A stretch of DNA of 64,000 nucleotides from Sinomonas sp. ASV322 (GCF_030908245.1 NZ_JAVFJJ010000003.1:310001-374000), one strand, 5' to 3'. Counted from the stretch's first letter, positions 26,187 through 38,335 are shown. Made by a program: numbers and translations. Notes: generated from the sequence alone by a model not told the origin.

Positions 26187-27047
26187 GTGCCGATCCTGAA
26201 CAAAGACATGACGCTCTGCATCTCCCTCTCGGCCCGGCCGAGCAACAATGGGACGCGTTTCCACAACTTCCTCTACGAGGCCCTTGGACTCAACTGGATC
26301 TACAAGGCGTTTGCGCCCACCAATCTCGAGCAGGCGATCGCTGGCGTCCGCGGGCTGGGCATCCGCGGCTGCGCGGTCTCGATGCCGTACAAGGAGGATG
26401 TCATCGCCCTCGTGGACCGCATGGACGCGTCGGCGTCCGCGATCGACTCGGTCAACACGATCGTGAACGACGGCGGGGTCCTCACCGCCTACAACACGGA
26501 CTACACGGCGATCGCCCAGCTCATCGAGCGCAACGCCCTGGACCCCGCGTGGTCCGTCCTCCTGCGCGGCTCGGGCGGGATGGCGAAGGCGACGGCGGCC
26601 GCGTTCCGTGACGCCGGCTTCCGGAATGTGACGATCGTCGCGCGCAACGAAAACGCCGGGCGACCGCTCGCCGAGCTGTACGGCTTCGATTGGGCCCCGG
26701 AGCTCGGAGATACGACGGCGGACGTCCTCGTCAACGTCACCCCGATCGGCATGGCCGGCGGCGCCGAGGCGGATTCGCTGTCCTTCCCCGAGACGACGAT
26801 CGACGCCGCGCGCGCGGTGTTCGACGTCGTCGCCCTCCCGGCGGAGACGCCGCTCGTCAAGGCCGGCCGCGCCGCCGGGGAACCGGGGCGGGGGGAGGGA
26901 AAGCCGGGGCGGGGGGAGGGAAAAATCGTGATCAGCGGAGCAGAGGTCATGACGATCCAGGCCCTCGAGCAGTTCGTGCTCTACACGGGCGTGCGCCCGA
27001 CCGATGAGCAGGTGCGCGCCGCCGAGGAGTTCATGCGGGCGCAGTGA
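26187..27047 (+). CDS. Shikimate 5-dehydrogenase-like protein
   Basis: A 286-residue oxidoreductase of the SDH-like (HI0607) branch of shikimate dehydrogenases. The N-terminal motif SLSARPSNNGTRFHNFLYEA distinguishes it from AroE; the catalytic Lys is in MPYKEDVIAL and Asp in AYNTDYTAI. The nucleotide loop reads GSGGMAKATAAAF. A 21-base tandem duplication near 26881-26922 encodes GEPGRGEGKPGRGEGK in a surface loop. The GTG is six bases after TAGCCT (26175-26180), a leaderless arrangement. Its physiological role is unknown. Confidence 0.88.
   Translation: MPILNKDMTLCISLSARPSNNGTRFHNFLYEALGLNWIYKAFAPTNLEQAIAGVRGLGIRGCAVSMPYKEDVIALVDRMDASASAIDSVNTIVNDGGVLTAYNTDYTAIAQLIERNALDPAWSVLLRGSGGMAKATAAAFRDAGFRNVTIVARNENAGRPLAELYGFDWAPELGDTTADVLVNVTPIGMAGGAEADSLSFPETTIDAARAVFDVVALPAETPLVKAGRAAGEPGRGEGKPGRGEGKIVISGAEVMTIQALEQFVLYTGVRPTDEQVRAAEEFMRAQ
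26881..26923 (+). repeat. 21-base tandem repeat, G-rich, inside a coding region
   Basis: Two copies with period 21 of CCGGGGCGGGGGGAGGGAAA (26883-26902 and 26904-26923), in frame within the shikimate-dehydrogenase-like gene. The runs of three to six guanines could form a G-quadruplex on the coding strand. Confidence 0.8.
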
Positions 27048-27060
27048 GCCCCTCCGTTTG

Positions 27061-27192
27061 GGGGTCACCTCACGCGGGTGGGACCCGCAGGAGGTGACCT
27101 TTGAATGGGGTGGGACCCGCGGGAGGTGACCTTTGAATGGGGTGGGACCCGCGGGAGGTGACCTTTGAATGGGGTGGGACCCGCGGGAGGAC
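27061..27192. repeat. REP-like palindrome followed by 32-base tandem repeats
   Basis: GGTCACCT (27063) pairs with AGGTGACC (27092-27099), and GCGGGT with ACCCGC, forming an imperfect stem. The right half, beginning TGGGACCCGC, then repeats with an exact period of 32 bases (starts 27079, 27111, 27143, 27175), giving three full units and one partial. It lies between two convergent genes (27047 and 27232). Confidence 0.8.
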
Positions 27193-27231
27193 GACGGCGT
27201 CGGCGCCCCTCAGTGACGACGGCGGCGCGCG

Positions 27232-28467
27232 TCAGGCGGGCTCGACGACGGCCGCCACGCGGTCCTCGCCGATGCGGGTGAGCACGAGGGTCGCGCGCTT
27301 GTGCGGCGCCTTCCGCGCGGCCCTGCCCAGGCCCGCGAGGAGCAGCTTCCTGAGCTCGTCCGGCGCGACGGCCATTCCGCGCTTCTTGATGTCGAGCGTC
27401 GTGATGCCCTCGTCCCGAACCCACTCGCGCAAGGCCCGCACGCTGTAGTGCCGCACTTCGAGGACGCGGTAGGCCCGCGCGAACGGCGTCGGCACGAGGT
27501 TCGGCGCGCAGATGTACGCGATGTGGGGGTCCACGAGGTGACCGCCGAGCCGGTCCGCGAGCTCGGCGACGAGCCCCGCGCGGATCACGGCGCCGTCCGG
27601 CTCGTAGAGGAAGCCCTCGAGCGGCCCGACGGACGCAACGACGCCTCCGCCGAAGTCCGTCTCGGCCACGAGCTCCGACGCGGAGCCGCCCGCGATCACG
27701 AGCGCGGCGCGGCGCACGCTCGGCCGCTTGAGCGCGTTGAAGTACAGCGCGACTTCGGCGACGTCGCCGTCGACCGACACCCATTGCGCTTCGCACCCCG
27801 CGGGGACGGACTCGTGGGGGATTCCGGGGCCGAGCTTGACGCCCACCGGCAGGCCGCGGTCGGCGAGGCCGGCCACGAAGCTCAACGGCGGCGAGAACTC
27901 CTCCGGGTCCCACAGGCGCGTGGTGCCGGATGTCGTCGTCGTACGACGCGCGGGGTCGAGCCAGACGCCGTCGATCCCCTCCAAGGAGACCGACTGCGCG
28001 TCGGCGTGGACGACGCGCGCGTGGGGGAACGGCATGAGGTTGACGGTCGCGCACGCGGCGGTCGCCTCGTCGAGCTCGACGGCGGTGACGTCGAGGTCAA
28101 GCGAGGCCATCGCCATCGCGTCCGTGCCGAGCCCACAGCCGAGGTCGGCCACGCGGCGCACCCCCGCGTCGACAAATCGCCGCGCGTGCCACGCCGCGAC
28201 GTTCAGGCGGGTCGCCTGCTCGAGGCCGGCGCGCGTGAAGAGCATGTGGCGCGCGAACTCCCCGAACTTCGTCTCGGCCTTGAGCCGGAGCCTGGCCTGG
28301 CTCAGCACCGCCGCGACGAGGTCGGGGGCGTGGCCCGCCTTGCGGAGTCGGGCGGAGATCGCGAGCGCGTCGTCCTCGCGGTAGGGGCCAAGCGAGTTGA
28401 GGAGGTCCCAGCCTTCCGAGGTGAGCAGGGGCGCGAGCTGCTCGGGTGCCTGATGATCGCTGGGCAT
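27232..28467 (-). CDS. Class I SAM methyltransferase with THUMP-like C-terminal domain
   Basis: A 411-residue protein with an N-terminal helical part, a Rossmann methyltransferase core (VADLGCGLGTDAMAMA as SAM loop, AVELDEATAACA, VWLDPARRTTTTSG) and a C-terminal THUMP-like domain (YSVRALREWVRDEGITTLDI and KKRGMAV). Relatives are probably RNA methyltransferases with unassigned targets. The ATG is six bases after TAGGCT (read on this strand, 28474-28479), so it is probably leaderless and shares a divergent promoter region with the next gene. Confidence 0.87.
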   Translation of the reverse strand: MPSDHQAPEQLAPLLTSEGWDLLNSLGPYREDDALAISARLRKAGHAPDLVAAVLSQARLRLKAETKFGEFARHMLFTRAGLEQATRLNVAAWHARRFVDAGVRRVADLGCGLGTDAMAMASLDLDVTAVELDEATAACATVNLMPFPHARVVHADAQSVSLEGIDGVWLDPARRTTTTSGTTRLWDPEEFSPPLSFVAGLADRGLPVGVKLGPGIPHESVPAGCEAQWVSVDGDVAEVALYFNALKRPSVRRAALVIAGGSASELVAETDFGGGVVASVGPLEGFLYEPDGAVIRAGLVAELADRLGGHLVDPHIAYICAPNLVPTPFARAYRVLEVRHYSVRALREWVRDEGITTLDIKKRGMAVAPDELRKLLLAGLGRAARKAPHKRATLVLTRIGEDRVAAVVEPA

Positions 28468-28528
28468 GGATCAAGCCTAGTTCAGCGCGATTCCCGGCAA
28501 GCCCGCCCAAGCCGGATAAGGTTGACGC

Positions 28529-28900
28529 ATGGAGACGACGCCTGCAGACGCCTCACCCGGAGCCGGCAACGGCGGACTCGACCGAATCGCCCGGCCCGTC
28601 CTCATCGTCGGGATCGTCCTCGTGGCGCTGTGCGCGGTCCTCCTCATCGTCGTGATCGGCCTCGACGCGTTTACCGCGACCGTCTATTCCGTGGGCGGCA
28701 AGAGCATCAACGACCAGACTCCCGAGGCGCAGGCCCTCCGGGACCAGTATCTCGGCGCCAAGATCTTCGCCATCGTCGGGCTCGTGGTCGGCGGCCTCGC
28801 GCTCGTGGGCTCCGTTGCGGTGATGTACCTCCACCGCGGACGCGGCAAGGGCAACGACGACGGCGACGACCTGAGCTTCGACGAGCTCGCGGGCGAGTAA
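28529..28900 (+). CDS. Two-helix membrane protein, unknown function
   Basis: A 123-residue protein with two transmembrane segments (VLIVGIVLVALCAVLLIVVI and KIFAIVGLVVGGLALVGSVA), an extracytoplasmic loop of about 40 residues between them and an acidic cytoplasmic tail (DDGDDLSFDELAGE). I do not recognise the family. The ATG is six bases after TAAGGT (28517-28522), a leaderless pattern. It precedes the heat-shock operon but has its own promoter. Confidence 0.75.
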   Translation: METTPADASPGAGNGGLDRIARPVLIVGIVLVALCAVLLIVVIGLDAFTATVYSVGGKSINDQTPEAQALRDQYLGAKIFAIVGLVVGGLALVGSVAVMYLHRGRGKGNDDGDDLSFDELAGE

Positions 28901-28960
28901 CCGGGAGCAACTGCAAGCAACCGCGGGTGAGGAACCGTGCGGGGCGCGACGCGGGCGAAC

Positions 28961-28977
28961 GACGACACCGTGTCGTC
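28961..28977. repeat. Dyad GACGACAC-C-GTGTCGTC
   Basis: Eight-base perfect arms around one base, just upstream of the first CIRCE element. It has the shape of a protein-binding dyad rather than a hairpin. No function is known. Confidence 0.5.
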
Positions 28978-28980
28978 GGC

Positions 28981-29067
28981 TGGCACTCGCCCTGACCGAG
29001 TGCCAGTTGACCGAGATACCCGTCGCTCAATAGAGTCATGGGTAGCACTCGGCAGGTTCGAGTGCTA
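28981..29067 (+). promoter_or_regulatory. groES promoter with two CIRCE operators
   Basis: CIRCE 1 is TGGCACTC-N9-GAGTGCCA (28981-29005), CIRCE 2 is TAGCACTC-N9-GAGTGCTA (29043-29067). Between them lies a promoter: TTGACC (29007-29012), 18-base spacer, TAGAGT (29031-29036). This is the standard site for the heat-shock repressor HrcA, which is not encoded in the window. Confidence 0.93.
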
Positions 29068-29154
29068 ATTGTCCAGGCACGCTCCCGGCACCCGCGACGA
29101 CGGTTGCATGCCCGGTTCCGATTTCCGTGACCCGTTCATGAAAAGGAGAGATCC

Positions 29155-29451
29155 GTGTCGGTCTCTATCAAGCCCCTCGAGGACCGTATTGTCGTCAAGC
29201 CGCTCGAAGCGGAGCAGACCACCGCTTCGGGCCTCGTGATCCCGGACACCGCCAAGGAGAAGCCGCAGGAGGGCGAAGTTGTCGCCGTCGGCCCCGGCCG
29301 CGTTGACGACAACGGCAACCGCGTCCCGATCGACGTCACGGTCGGCGACGTCGTCCTCTACTCGAAGTATGGCGGCACCGAGGTCAAGACGGGCGGCGCC
29401 GAGTACCTCGTGCTCTCGGCCCGCGACGTCCTCGCGATCGTCGTCAAGTAG
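29155..29451 (+). CDS. groES: Co-chaperonin GroES
   Basis: A 98-residue heptameric lid of the GroEL chamber. Motifs: [14 protein letters not shown], the mobile loop region [19 protein letters not shown] and [15 protein letters not shown]. The GTG has AAAAGGAGAG upstream. It is the first gene of the CIRCE-controlled operon; groL follows after 91 bases that contain a strong hairpin. Confidence 0.97.
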   Translation: MSVSIKPLEDRIVVKPLEAEQTTASGLVIPDTAKEKPQEGEVVAVGPGRVDDNGNRVPIDVTVGDVVLYSKYGGTEVKTGGAEYLVLSARDVLAIVVK

Positions 29452-29476
29452 TCCCTGCCGAGCAGGACTCATCGCT

Positions 29477-29511
29477 GCGAGCACCCCGGCCCACGCGGCC
29501 GGGGTGCTCGC
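29477..29511 (+). terminator. Perfect 15-base hairpin between groES and groL
   Basis: GCGAGCACCCCGGCC (29477-29491), loop CACGC, GGCCGGGGTGCTCGC (29497-29511). There is no U tract after it, so it may be an attenuator or an RNA-processing or stabilising element that sets the groES:groL ratio rather than a full terminator. Confidence 0.6.
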
Positions 29512-29527
29512 GGTGAAGCGGACCTGA

Positions 29528-31150
<1,623 letters not shown>

Positions 31151-31181
31151 GCTCCGCCCGCACCCGCGGTCCACACCACGG

Positions 31182-31220
31182 AAGGCCGCCCCAGTTCGCT
31201 GGGGCGGCCTTTGTGCTTTT
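31182..31220 (+). terminator. Rho-independent terminator after groL
   Basis: AAGGCCGCCCCAG (31182-31194), a TTCG tetraloop, CTGGGGCGGCCTT (31199-31211), followed by TGTGCTTTT. It has a very stable stem and a U-rich tail. Confidence 0.9.
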
Positions 31221-31325
31221 CCGGGCCGCGGATTCAAATCACAACGGAGGGACACGGGCTTCACAAGCTCCGCACAGGCCCGCACGAGGGAATGGTGAGG
31301 CGATACCGAGGCGAGGGAGTGTGCA

Positions 31326-33440
31326 GTGCTGGAGGCAGCGAGCGCGGTGGAGGTCAGGCCGGCCTCGAGCGGCGCAGAACGGACGACGACGGCGGGCCAC
31401 GACGGGCGCGGAATGGCGTCTTCCGCGCCGCTCAAGAGAGCGTTCCGCCCCGAGATCCAGGGTCTCCGCGCCGTCGCGGTGCTCCTCGTGGTCCTGTATC
31501 ACGTGTGGCTCGGACGAGTCTCCGGGGGAGTCGACGTCTTCCTCATGATCTCGGCGTTCCTCATGACGGGCCAATTCGTCGCGCGCCATCGGCGGGGCGA
31601 GCGGACGAGGCTCGTCGCGCACTGGCTCCACGTGTTCCGCAGGCTCCTGCCGGCCGCCGCGGTGACGGTGGCGGGGACGGTGGTCGCCGCCGTCCTCTTC
31701 CTCCCGGCGACGCGGTGGAGCGACGTCCTCGAGCAGGGCTGGGCCTCGCTCCTCTACGCCGAGAACTGGCTGCTCCAGAGGGACGCCGTCGACTACTACG
31801 CCCAGAACCACGCCCTCGCGAGCCCGTTCCAGCATTTCTGGTCGCTCTCGATTCAGGGGCAGATCTTCATCCTCTTCCCGCTCATGTTCGTCGCCCTCGG
31901 AGCGGTCTCGCGAAGGTTCCGCGTGCGCTACGAGCGGGTCCTCGCCGTCGTCCTCGCGTTCGTGTTCGCAGCGTCGCTTGCCTACTCGATCGCCGACACG
32001 GCGGCGAACCAGGCGCAGGCCTATTTCTCCCTCCCGGCCCGCGTGTGGGAATTCGCCCTGGGAAGCCTTCTCGCGCTCGTGATCGACCGGGTCCGGGTCC
32101 GTCCGTGGGCAGCGCTCGTCCTCGGCTGGGCGGGCGTGGCGTCGATCGTCGCGTGCGGGCTCGTGCTCAACGTCGAGACGGCGTTCCCGGGAGCGATCGC
32201 CCTGTGGCCCACCCTGTCCGCGGCCGCGGTCATCCTCGCGGCCCAGCGCGGCGGGCGGTTCGGCGTGCACCGCCTCCTCGCGTCCCGCCCGCTGCGCGGG
32301 CTCGGCGACATCTCGTACGGCCTCTACCTGTGGCACTGGCCCGTGCTGGTCATCGCTCTCACGTGGCGGGACAAGGACCGCGCGGGTTGGCTTCTTGGCA
32401 GCGCCGCCATCGTCGTCTCGCTCGTCCTGGCCTTCGTGACGATCCGGTTCGTCGACCGCCCGTGGCGCGCGTGGGCCTGGCCCGAGGCCCGGGTGCGGAA
32501 CGGAATCGTGGCGGTGGCCGCGTGCGCCCTCGTGGCGGCCGTCCCCATCGCGTCGGTCCAGGCGACGGTCCTCACGAAGTCGCATGCCGCCGAAGCCCAA
32601 GCGGTTGTCGACAACCCCGGCGCGGAGGCCCTCGCGCCCGGGTACACGAGTCAGGCCTCCCCGACCGCGCAGCTGCTCCCGCTGCCCCAGAACCTCCACA
32701 ACGACTGGTTCGGACTGCCGTCGAAATGCTCCGCCGATCTCAAGGTTCCCGCATCGCTCGCGGGGAACTGCTCGATGAACACGGTGGCCTCTCCCTCTGG
32801 CTCTCAGCAGAAGACCATCGTCGTCGTCGGCGACTCCCACGCCGAGCAATGGACCGCCGCGCTCGAGCCCGTCGCCGAGAAGAACGGCTGGCGCGTCGTG
32901 GACCTGCTCCTCGGCGGCTGCCTCTACGCGCCGACCGTGCCGACGGCCAACGCGGCGTGCAACCAGTTCAACGCCAACGTGGCCGCCTACCTCGCCGCGA
33001 ACCCGCCGAGCGCGGTGTTCATGGTCGGTACCGTCGCGGCGCCGTCGTCGGCCGCGGAGACGCTCACGCCGGGTCTCGACCAGACGGTGTCCGCGCTCAC
33101 CTCGAAGGGCGTCGAGGTCGTCGCGATCCGCGACAATCCGCGGTTCACCTTCGACATGGCCGAATGCGTCCTCCGCGACGGCCAATCGGCCAGCCAGTGC
33201 CGCCCCGGGGCGTCGAGTGTCCTCGCCGAGACGAACCCGCTCACGGCGTTCGCCGCACAGCATCCGGACCACTTCGCGGCGCTCGACATGACGGACCTCA
33301 TCTGCCCGGACGGGGTGTGCAGCGGCGTCATCGGCAACACGTACGTCTACATCGACGACAACCACCTGACAAAGACGTACGCAGCGACGATGTCCTCCGG
33401 CCTCGGAGAAAGGCTCTCGGCTGAGACGGGCTGGGTATAG
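31326..33440 (+). CDS. Membrane acyltransferase with SGNH domain (OafA/YrhL type)
   Basis: A 704-residue protein: an acyltransferase-3 domain with about ten to eleven helices (FRPEIQGLRAVAVLLVVLYH at its start, SLSIQGQIFILFP) followed from about residue 440 by a periplasmic SGNH hydrolase-like domain (VVVGDSHAEQWTAAL; IDDNHLTKTYAA near the end supplies the Asp-x-x-His pair). Such enzymes O-acetylate surface glycans or peptidoglycan. The canonical RxxxYH motif is varied to LYHVWLGRVSGGVDVF. The GTG start has GAGGGAG upstream. It is monocistronic. Confidence 0.88.
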   Translation: MLEAASAVEVRPASSGAERTTTAGHDGRGMASSAPLKRAFRPEIQGLRAVAVLLVVLYHVWLGRVSGGVDVFLMISAFLMTGQFVARHRRGERTRLVAHWLHVFRRLLPAAAVTVAGTVVAAVLFLPATRWSDVLEQGWASLLYAENWLLQRDAVDYYAQNHALASPFQHFWSLSIQGQIFILFPLMFVALGAVSRRFRVRYERVLAVVLAFVFAASLAYSIADTAANQAQAYFSLPARVWEFALGSLLALVIDRVRVRPWAALVLGWAGVASIVACGLVLNVETAFPGAIALWPTLSAAAVILAAQRGGRFGVHRLLASRPLRGLGDISYGLYLWHWPVLVIALTWRDKDRAGWLLGSAAIVVSLVLAFVTIRFVDRPWRAWAWPEARVRNGIVAVAACALVAAVPIASVQATVLTKSHAAEAQAVVDNPGAEALAPGYTSQASPTAQLLPLPQNLHNDWFGLPSKCSADLKVPASLAGNCSMNTVASPSGSQQKTIVVVGDSHAEQWTAALEPVAEKNGWRVVDLLLGGCLYAPTVPTANAACNQFNANVAAYLAANPPSAVFMVGTVAAPSSAAETLTPGLDQTVSALTSKGVEVVAIRDNPRFTFDMAECVLRDGQSASQCRPGASSVLAETNPLTAFAAQHPDHFAALDMTDLICPDGVCSGVIGNTYVYIDDNHLTKTYAATMSSGLGERLSAETGWV

Positions 33441-33510
33441 CAGCCGCCCTTCTAGTGTGGCCTTCGTCACCGTGTGGCCCCGGGGAATGTCCGCCCGGCC
33501 AGGGGAAGTT

Positions 33511-33516
33511 TAGGAT
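33511..33516 (+). promoter_or_regulatory. Candidate -10 box for guaB
   Basis: TAGGAT fits the TANNNT consensus and would give a leader of about 95 bases before the guaB ATG. No good -35 is visible. Confidence 0.4.
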
Positions 33517-33545
33517 AGAGAAACCGCAGCAGACCATGCCCGTAA

Positions 33546-35129
<1,584 letters not shown>

Positions 35130-35149
35130 CGGCCAAGCCCCATTGCGCG

Positions 35150-35185
35150 GCGCCCCGCGGGAATCGTTCCCGCGGGGCGCTTTAG
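35150..35185 (+). terminator. Rho-independent terminator after guaB
   Basis: GCGCCCCGCGGGAA (35150-35163), TCG loop, TTCCCGCGGGGCGC (35167-35180), then TTTAG. It is placed 20 bases after the guaB stop. Confidence 0.85.
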
Positions 35186-35314
35186 CCTTGTGGGCGGCGC
35201 GTTCCCCGTGACGGACGGGGCCCGCTCGTTCGAGGCGAGGCCCGCGCGTGACGAGGGGAGCGGGGACAGGCCCCGACAGGCCGCGGACCGCGCCGGTCGA
35301 CTAAGGTAGAGGCC

Positions 35315-36451
35315 GTGACCTACGAGATCGAAATCGGCCGTGGCAAGCGCGGGCGGCGCGCGTACTCTCTCGACGACATCGCGATCGTCCCCAATCGGCG
35401 GACCCGTGATCCCCACGACGTCTCGGTCTCGTGGCAGATCGACGCCTATCGCTTCGAGATGCCGGTCATCGCCGCCCCGATGGACTCGGTCATGTCTCCG
35501 GCCACGGCCGTCGAGCTCGGCCGTCTCGGAGGCCTCGGCGTCCTCGACCTCGAGGGCCTCTGGACGCGCTACGAAGAGCCCGAGCCCGTCCTTGCCGAGA
35601 TCGCCGCCCTCGAGGGCGAGCCGTCGGACCCGGCCGTGACCCGGAGGCTCCAGGAGCTCTACACCAAGCCCGTCGACCCCGAACTCATCACGTCGCGCCT
35701 GGCCGAAATCCGCGCGTCGGGCGTTACGGTCGCCGGCGCCCTCACCCCGTCGGGCACGGTGCAGCACTACAAGACGGTCATCGCCGCCGGTGTCGACCTG
35801 TTCGTCATCCGCGGCACGACCGTTTCGGCCGAGCACGTCTCGAAGAACCAGGAGCCGCTCAACCTCAAGAAGTTCATCTACGAGCTCGACGTCCCCGTCA
35901 TCGTGGGCGGCGCGGCCGGCTACACGCCCGCGCTGCACCTCATGCGCACGGGCGCGGCGGGTGTGCTCGTGGGCTTCGGCGGAGGAGCGACGACGACGAC
36001 GCGGCGCGCCCTGGGCATCCACTCGCCCCTCGCATCGGCCATCAGCGATGTCGCCGCCGCGCGCCGGGACTACATGGACGAATCGGGCGGGCGCTACGTG
36101 CATGTCATTGCCGACGGCGGCATGGGCACGTCCGGCGCGATCATCAAGGCCATCGCGATGGGCGCCGATGCCGTCATGCTCGGCTCGGCCCTTGCGCGCG
36201 CCGAAGAGGCTCCCGGCCGCGGCTGGCACTGGGGGGCCGAGGCTCACCACCCCGAGACCCCGCGCGGCGAGCGCGTCAACGTCGGCACGGTGGGGCCCAT
36301 GAGCGAGGTCCTGTTCGGCCCGGGGCACCACGCGGACGGCACGTCGAACCTCGTGGGGATGCTGCGACGGTCGATGGCCACGAGCGGCTACTCCGACCTC
36401 AAGGAGTTCCAGCGCGTCGACGTCGTCGTGTCGCCGTACGCAGGCCAGTAG
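35315..36451 (+). CDS. guaB3: GuaB3-family IMP dehydrogenase-related protein
   Basis: A 378-residue actinobacterial GuaB paralogue without CBS domains. It keeps the phosphate-binding pattern (VIADGGMGTSGAIIKAIAMG) but has FVIRGTTVSAEHVSKNQEPL where GuaB has the Cys loop, so it should lack IMP dehydrogenase activity of the usual kind. The GTG is seven bases after TAAGGT (35302-35307): leaderless. Neighbouring guaB suggests a role in purine interconversion; its function is not settled here. Confidence 0.9.
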   Translation: MTYEIEIGRGKRGRRAYSLDDIAIVPNRRTRDPHDVSVSWQIDAYRFEMPVIAAPMDSVMSPATAVELGRLGGLGVLDLEGLWTRYEEPEPVLAEIAALEGEPSDPAVTRRLQELYTKPVDPELITSRLAEIRASGVTVAGALTPSGTVQHYKTVIAAGVDLFVIRGTTVSAEHVSKNQEPLNLKKFIYELDVPVIVGGAAGYTPALHLMRTGAAGVLVGFGGGATTTTRRALGIHSPLASAISDVAAARRDYMDESGGRYVHVIADGGMGTSGAIIKAIAMGADAVMLGSALARAEEAPGRGWHWGAEAHHPETPRGERVNVGTVGPMSEVLFGPGHHADGTSNLVGMLRRSMATSGYSDLKEFQRVDVVVSPYAGQ

Positions 36452-36518
36452 GCGCTTGACGGCCTGCCTGGACTCCATACAGTAACCGTGGACGAGGGTC
36501 TTGACTGAGGGGAAGGGC

Positions 36519-38249
36519 ATGTCCGGAAGCTTGGGTCCCGAGGGTCGCGCGACGGCGATCGAGCGGCTCAAGGCCACGGCCCGGCAAGGCCGGGAGGGCC
36601 GGGAGATCGACGTCCTCATTGTCGGCGGCGGCATCGTGGGCGCCGGAGCCGCGCTCGATGCGGTGACCCGTGGCCTCGACGTGGGGATCGTCGAGCAGCG
36701 CGACTGGGCGTCGGGGACGTCGTCGCGCTCGTCGAAGCTCATCCACGGCGGGCTCCGCTATCTCGAGATGCTCGATTTCCGGCTCGTCCAGGAGGCGCTC
36801 CAGGAACGCGGCCTCCTCCTCCAGCGCATCGCGCCCCATCTCGTCAAGCCGGTCCCCTTCCTGTATCCGCTCACACGCCGGTGGTGGGAGCGCCCCTACG
36901 TCGGCATGGGCATGATCATGTATGACACGTTCGGGCTCACGAGCGGCCACGGAAACGGCGTCCCCGTGCACAAGCACATGTTCCGGCGCAGCACCCTCCG
37001 CGCCGCGCCGAGCCTCAAGGACGACGCGATGATCGGCGCGATCCGCTACTACGACGCGCAGGTGGACGACGCGCGGCTCGTCTCGACGATCGTGCGGACG
37101 GCCGCGTTCCACGGCGCGCATGCGGTCAACCGGATGCGCGTCGAGAGCTTCCTCCGCGAGGGCGAGCGCGTCGTGGGGGCTCGCGTGAGGGACCTCGAGA
37201 CGGGCGAGCCATTCGACATCCGCGCGAAGCAGGTCATCAACGCGACGGGCGTGTGGACTGACGAGACGCAGGCCATGGTGACGGAGCGCGGCCAGCTCAA
37301 GGTCCGGGCCTCGAAGGGCGTCCACCTCGTTGTCCCCCGGGACCGCTTCCAGTCCACCGTGGGCCTCATCCTGCGGACCGAGAAGTCCGTGCTCTTCGTC
37401 ATCCCGTGGGGACGCCACTGGATCATCGGGACGACGGACACCGACTGGGAGCTCGACAAGGCGCACCCGGCGGCGTCGAGCAGCGACATCGACTACATCC
37501 TCGAGCACGTCAACCGCGTGCTCCGGCGGCCCCTCACGCGGGAGGACGTCGAGGGCGTGTACGCAGGTCTGCGGCCGCTCCTCGCCGGGGAGAACGACTC
37601 GACGGCGCAGCTCAGCCGCGAGCACATCGTCGCGCATCCCGTGCCCGGCATGGTCGTCGTGGCGGGCGGAAAGCTCACGACCTATCGGATCATGGCTCGC
37701 GACGCCGTCGACGAGGCAGTGCGCAGCATGGACGTGCGCGTGCCCCAGAGCATCACGGACAAGGTTCCCCTCGTCGGCGCGGACGGATACCGGGCCGTGT
37801 GGAACCGGAGGCATCGGCTCGCCGAGGCCTCGGGGGTGCATGTGGCCCGCGTCGAACACCTCATCAACCGCTACGGCTCGCTCGCGACCGAGGTCCTGGA
37901 CCTCATGGCGGCCGACCGGAGCCTGGCCGAGCACCTCCCGGGCGCCGACGACTACCTTCGGGCCGAGGTCGTCTACTCCGTGACCCACGAGGCGGCGCGG
38001 CATGTCGAAGACATCCTCACGCGGCGCACGCGGATCTCGATCGAAGCGTGGGATCGTGGCGTCTCGGCGGCACCGGTGGTCGCCGGGCTGATGGCGCCCC
38101 TGCTTGGCTGGAGCGAGGTGCAGCGCGAGAACGAGGTGGCCCACTATCTCAAGCGCGTCGAGGCCGAGCGGCTGAGCCAAGAGCAGCCCGACGACGCGAC
38201 GGCCGACGTCGCGCGGCTCGGCGTCGCGGACATCGTCCCCGTGAAATAG
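36519..38249 (+). CDS. glpD: Aerobic glycerol-3-phosphate dehydrogenase
   Basis: A membrane-associated FAD enzyme, 576 residues, that oxidises glycerol 3-phosphate to dihydroxyacetone phosphate and feeds electrons to the quinone pool. The FAD motif is DVLIVGGGIVGAGAALDAV; other motifs are SSRSSKLIHGGLRYLEML, GTTDTDWELDKAHPA and TTYRIMARDAVDEAV. The ATG at 36519 was preferred to the upstream TTG (36501) because of GAGGGGAAGGG just before it. No glpF or glpK is adjacent. Confidence 0.95.
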   Translation: MSGSLGPEGRATAIERLKATARQGREGREIDVLIVGGGIVGAGAALDAVTRGLDVGIVEQRDWASGTSSRSSKLIHGGLRYLEMLDFRLVQEALQERGLLLQRIAPHLVKPVPFLYPLTRRWWERPYVGMGMIMYDTFGLTSGHGNGVPVHKHMFRRSTLRAAPSLKDDAMIGAIRYYDAQVDDARLVSTIVRTAAFHGAHAVNRMRVESFLREGERVVGARVRDLETGEPFDIRAKQVINATGVWTDETQAMVTERGQLKVRASKGVHLVVPRDRFQSTVGLILRTEKSVLFVIPWGRHWIIGTTDTDWELDKAHPAASSSDIDYILEHVNRVLRRPLTREDVEGVYAGLRPLLAGENDSTAQLSREHIVAHPVPGMVVVAGGKLTTYRIMARDAVDEAVRSMDVRVPQSITDKVPLVGADGYRAVWNRRHRLAEASGVHVARVEHLINRYGSLATEVLDLMAADRSLAEHLPGADDYLRAEVVYSVTHEAARHVEDILTRRTRISIEAWDRGVSAAPVVAGLMAPLLGWSEVQRENEVAHYLKRVEAERLSQEQPDDATADVARLGVADIVPVK

Positions 38250-38335
38250 CCCGGGCCCGTGCGCTCCGGACGCGATCCGGACCGCATCACGGACAACGAG
38301 CCCACGGCGTGAGACCGCGTCCGTAAAATGACGGC

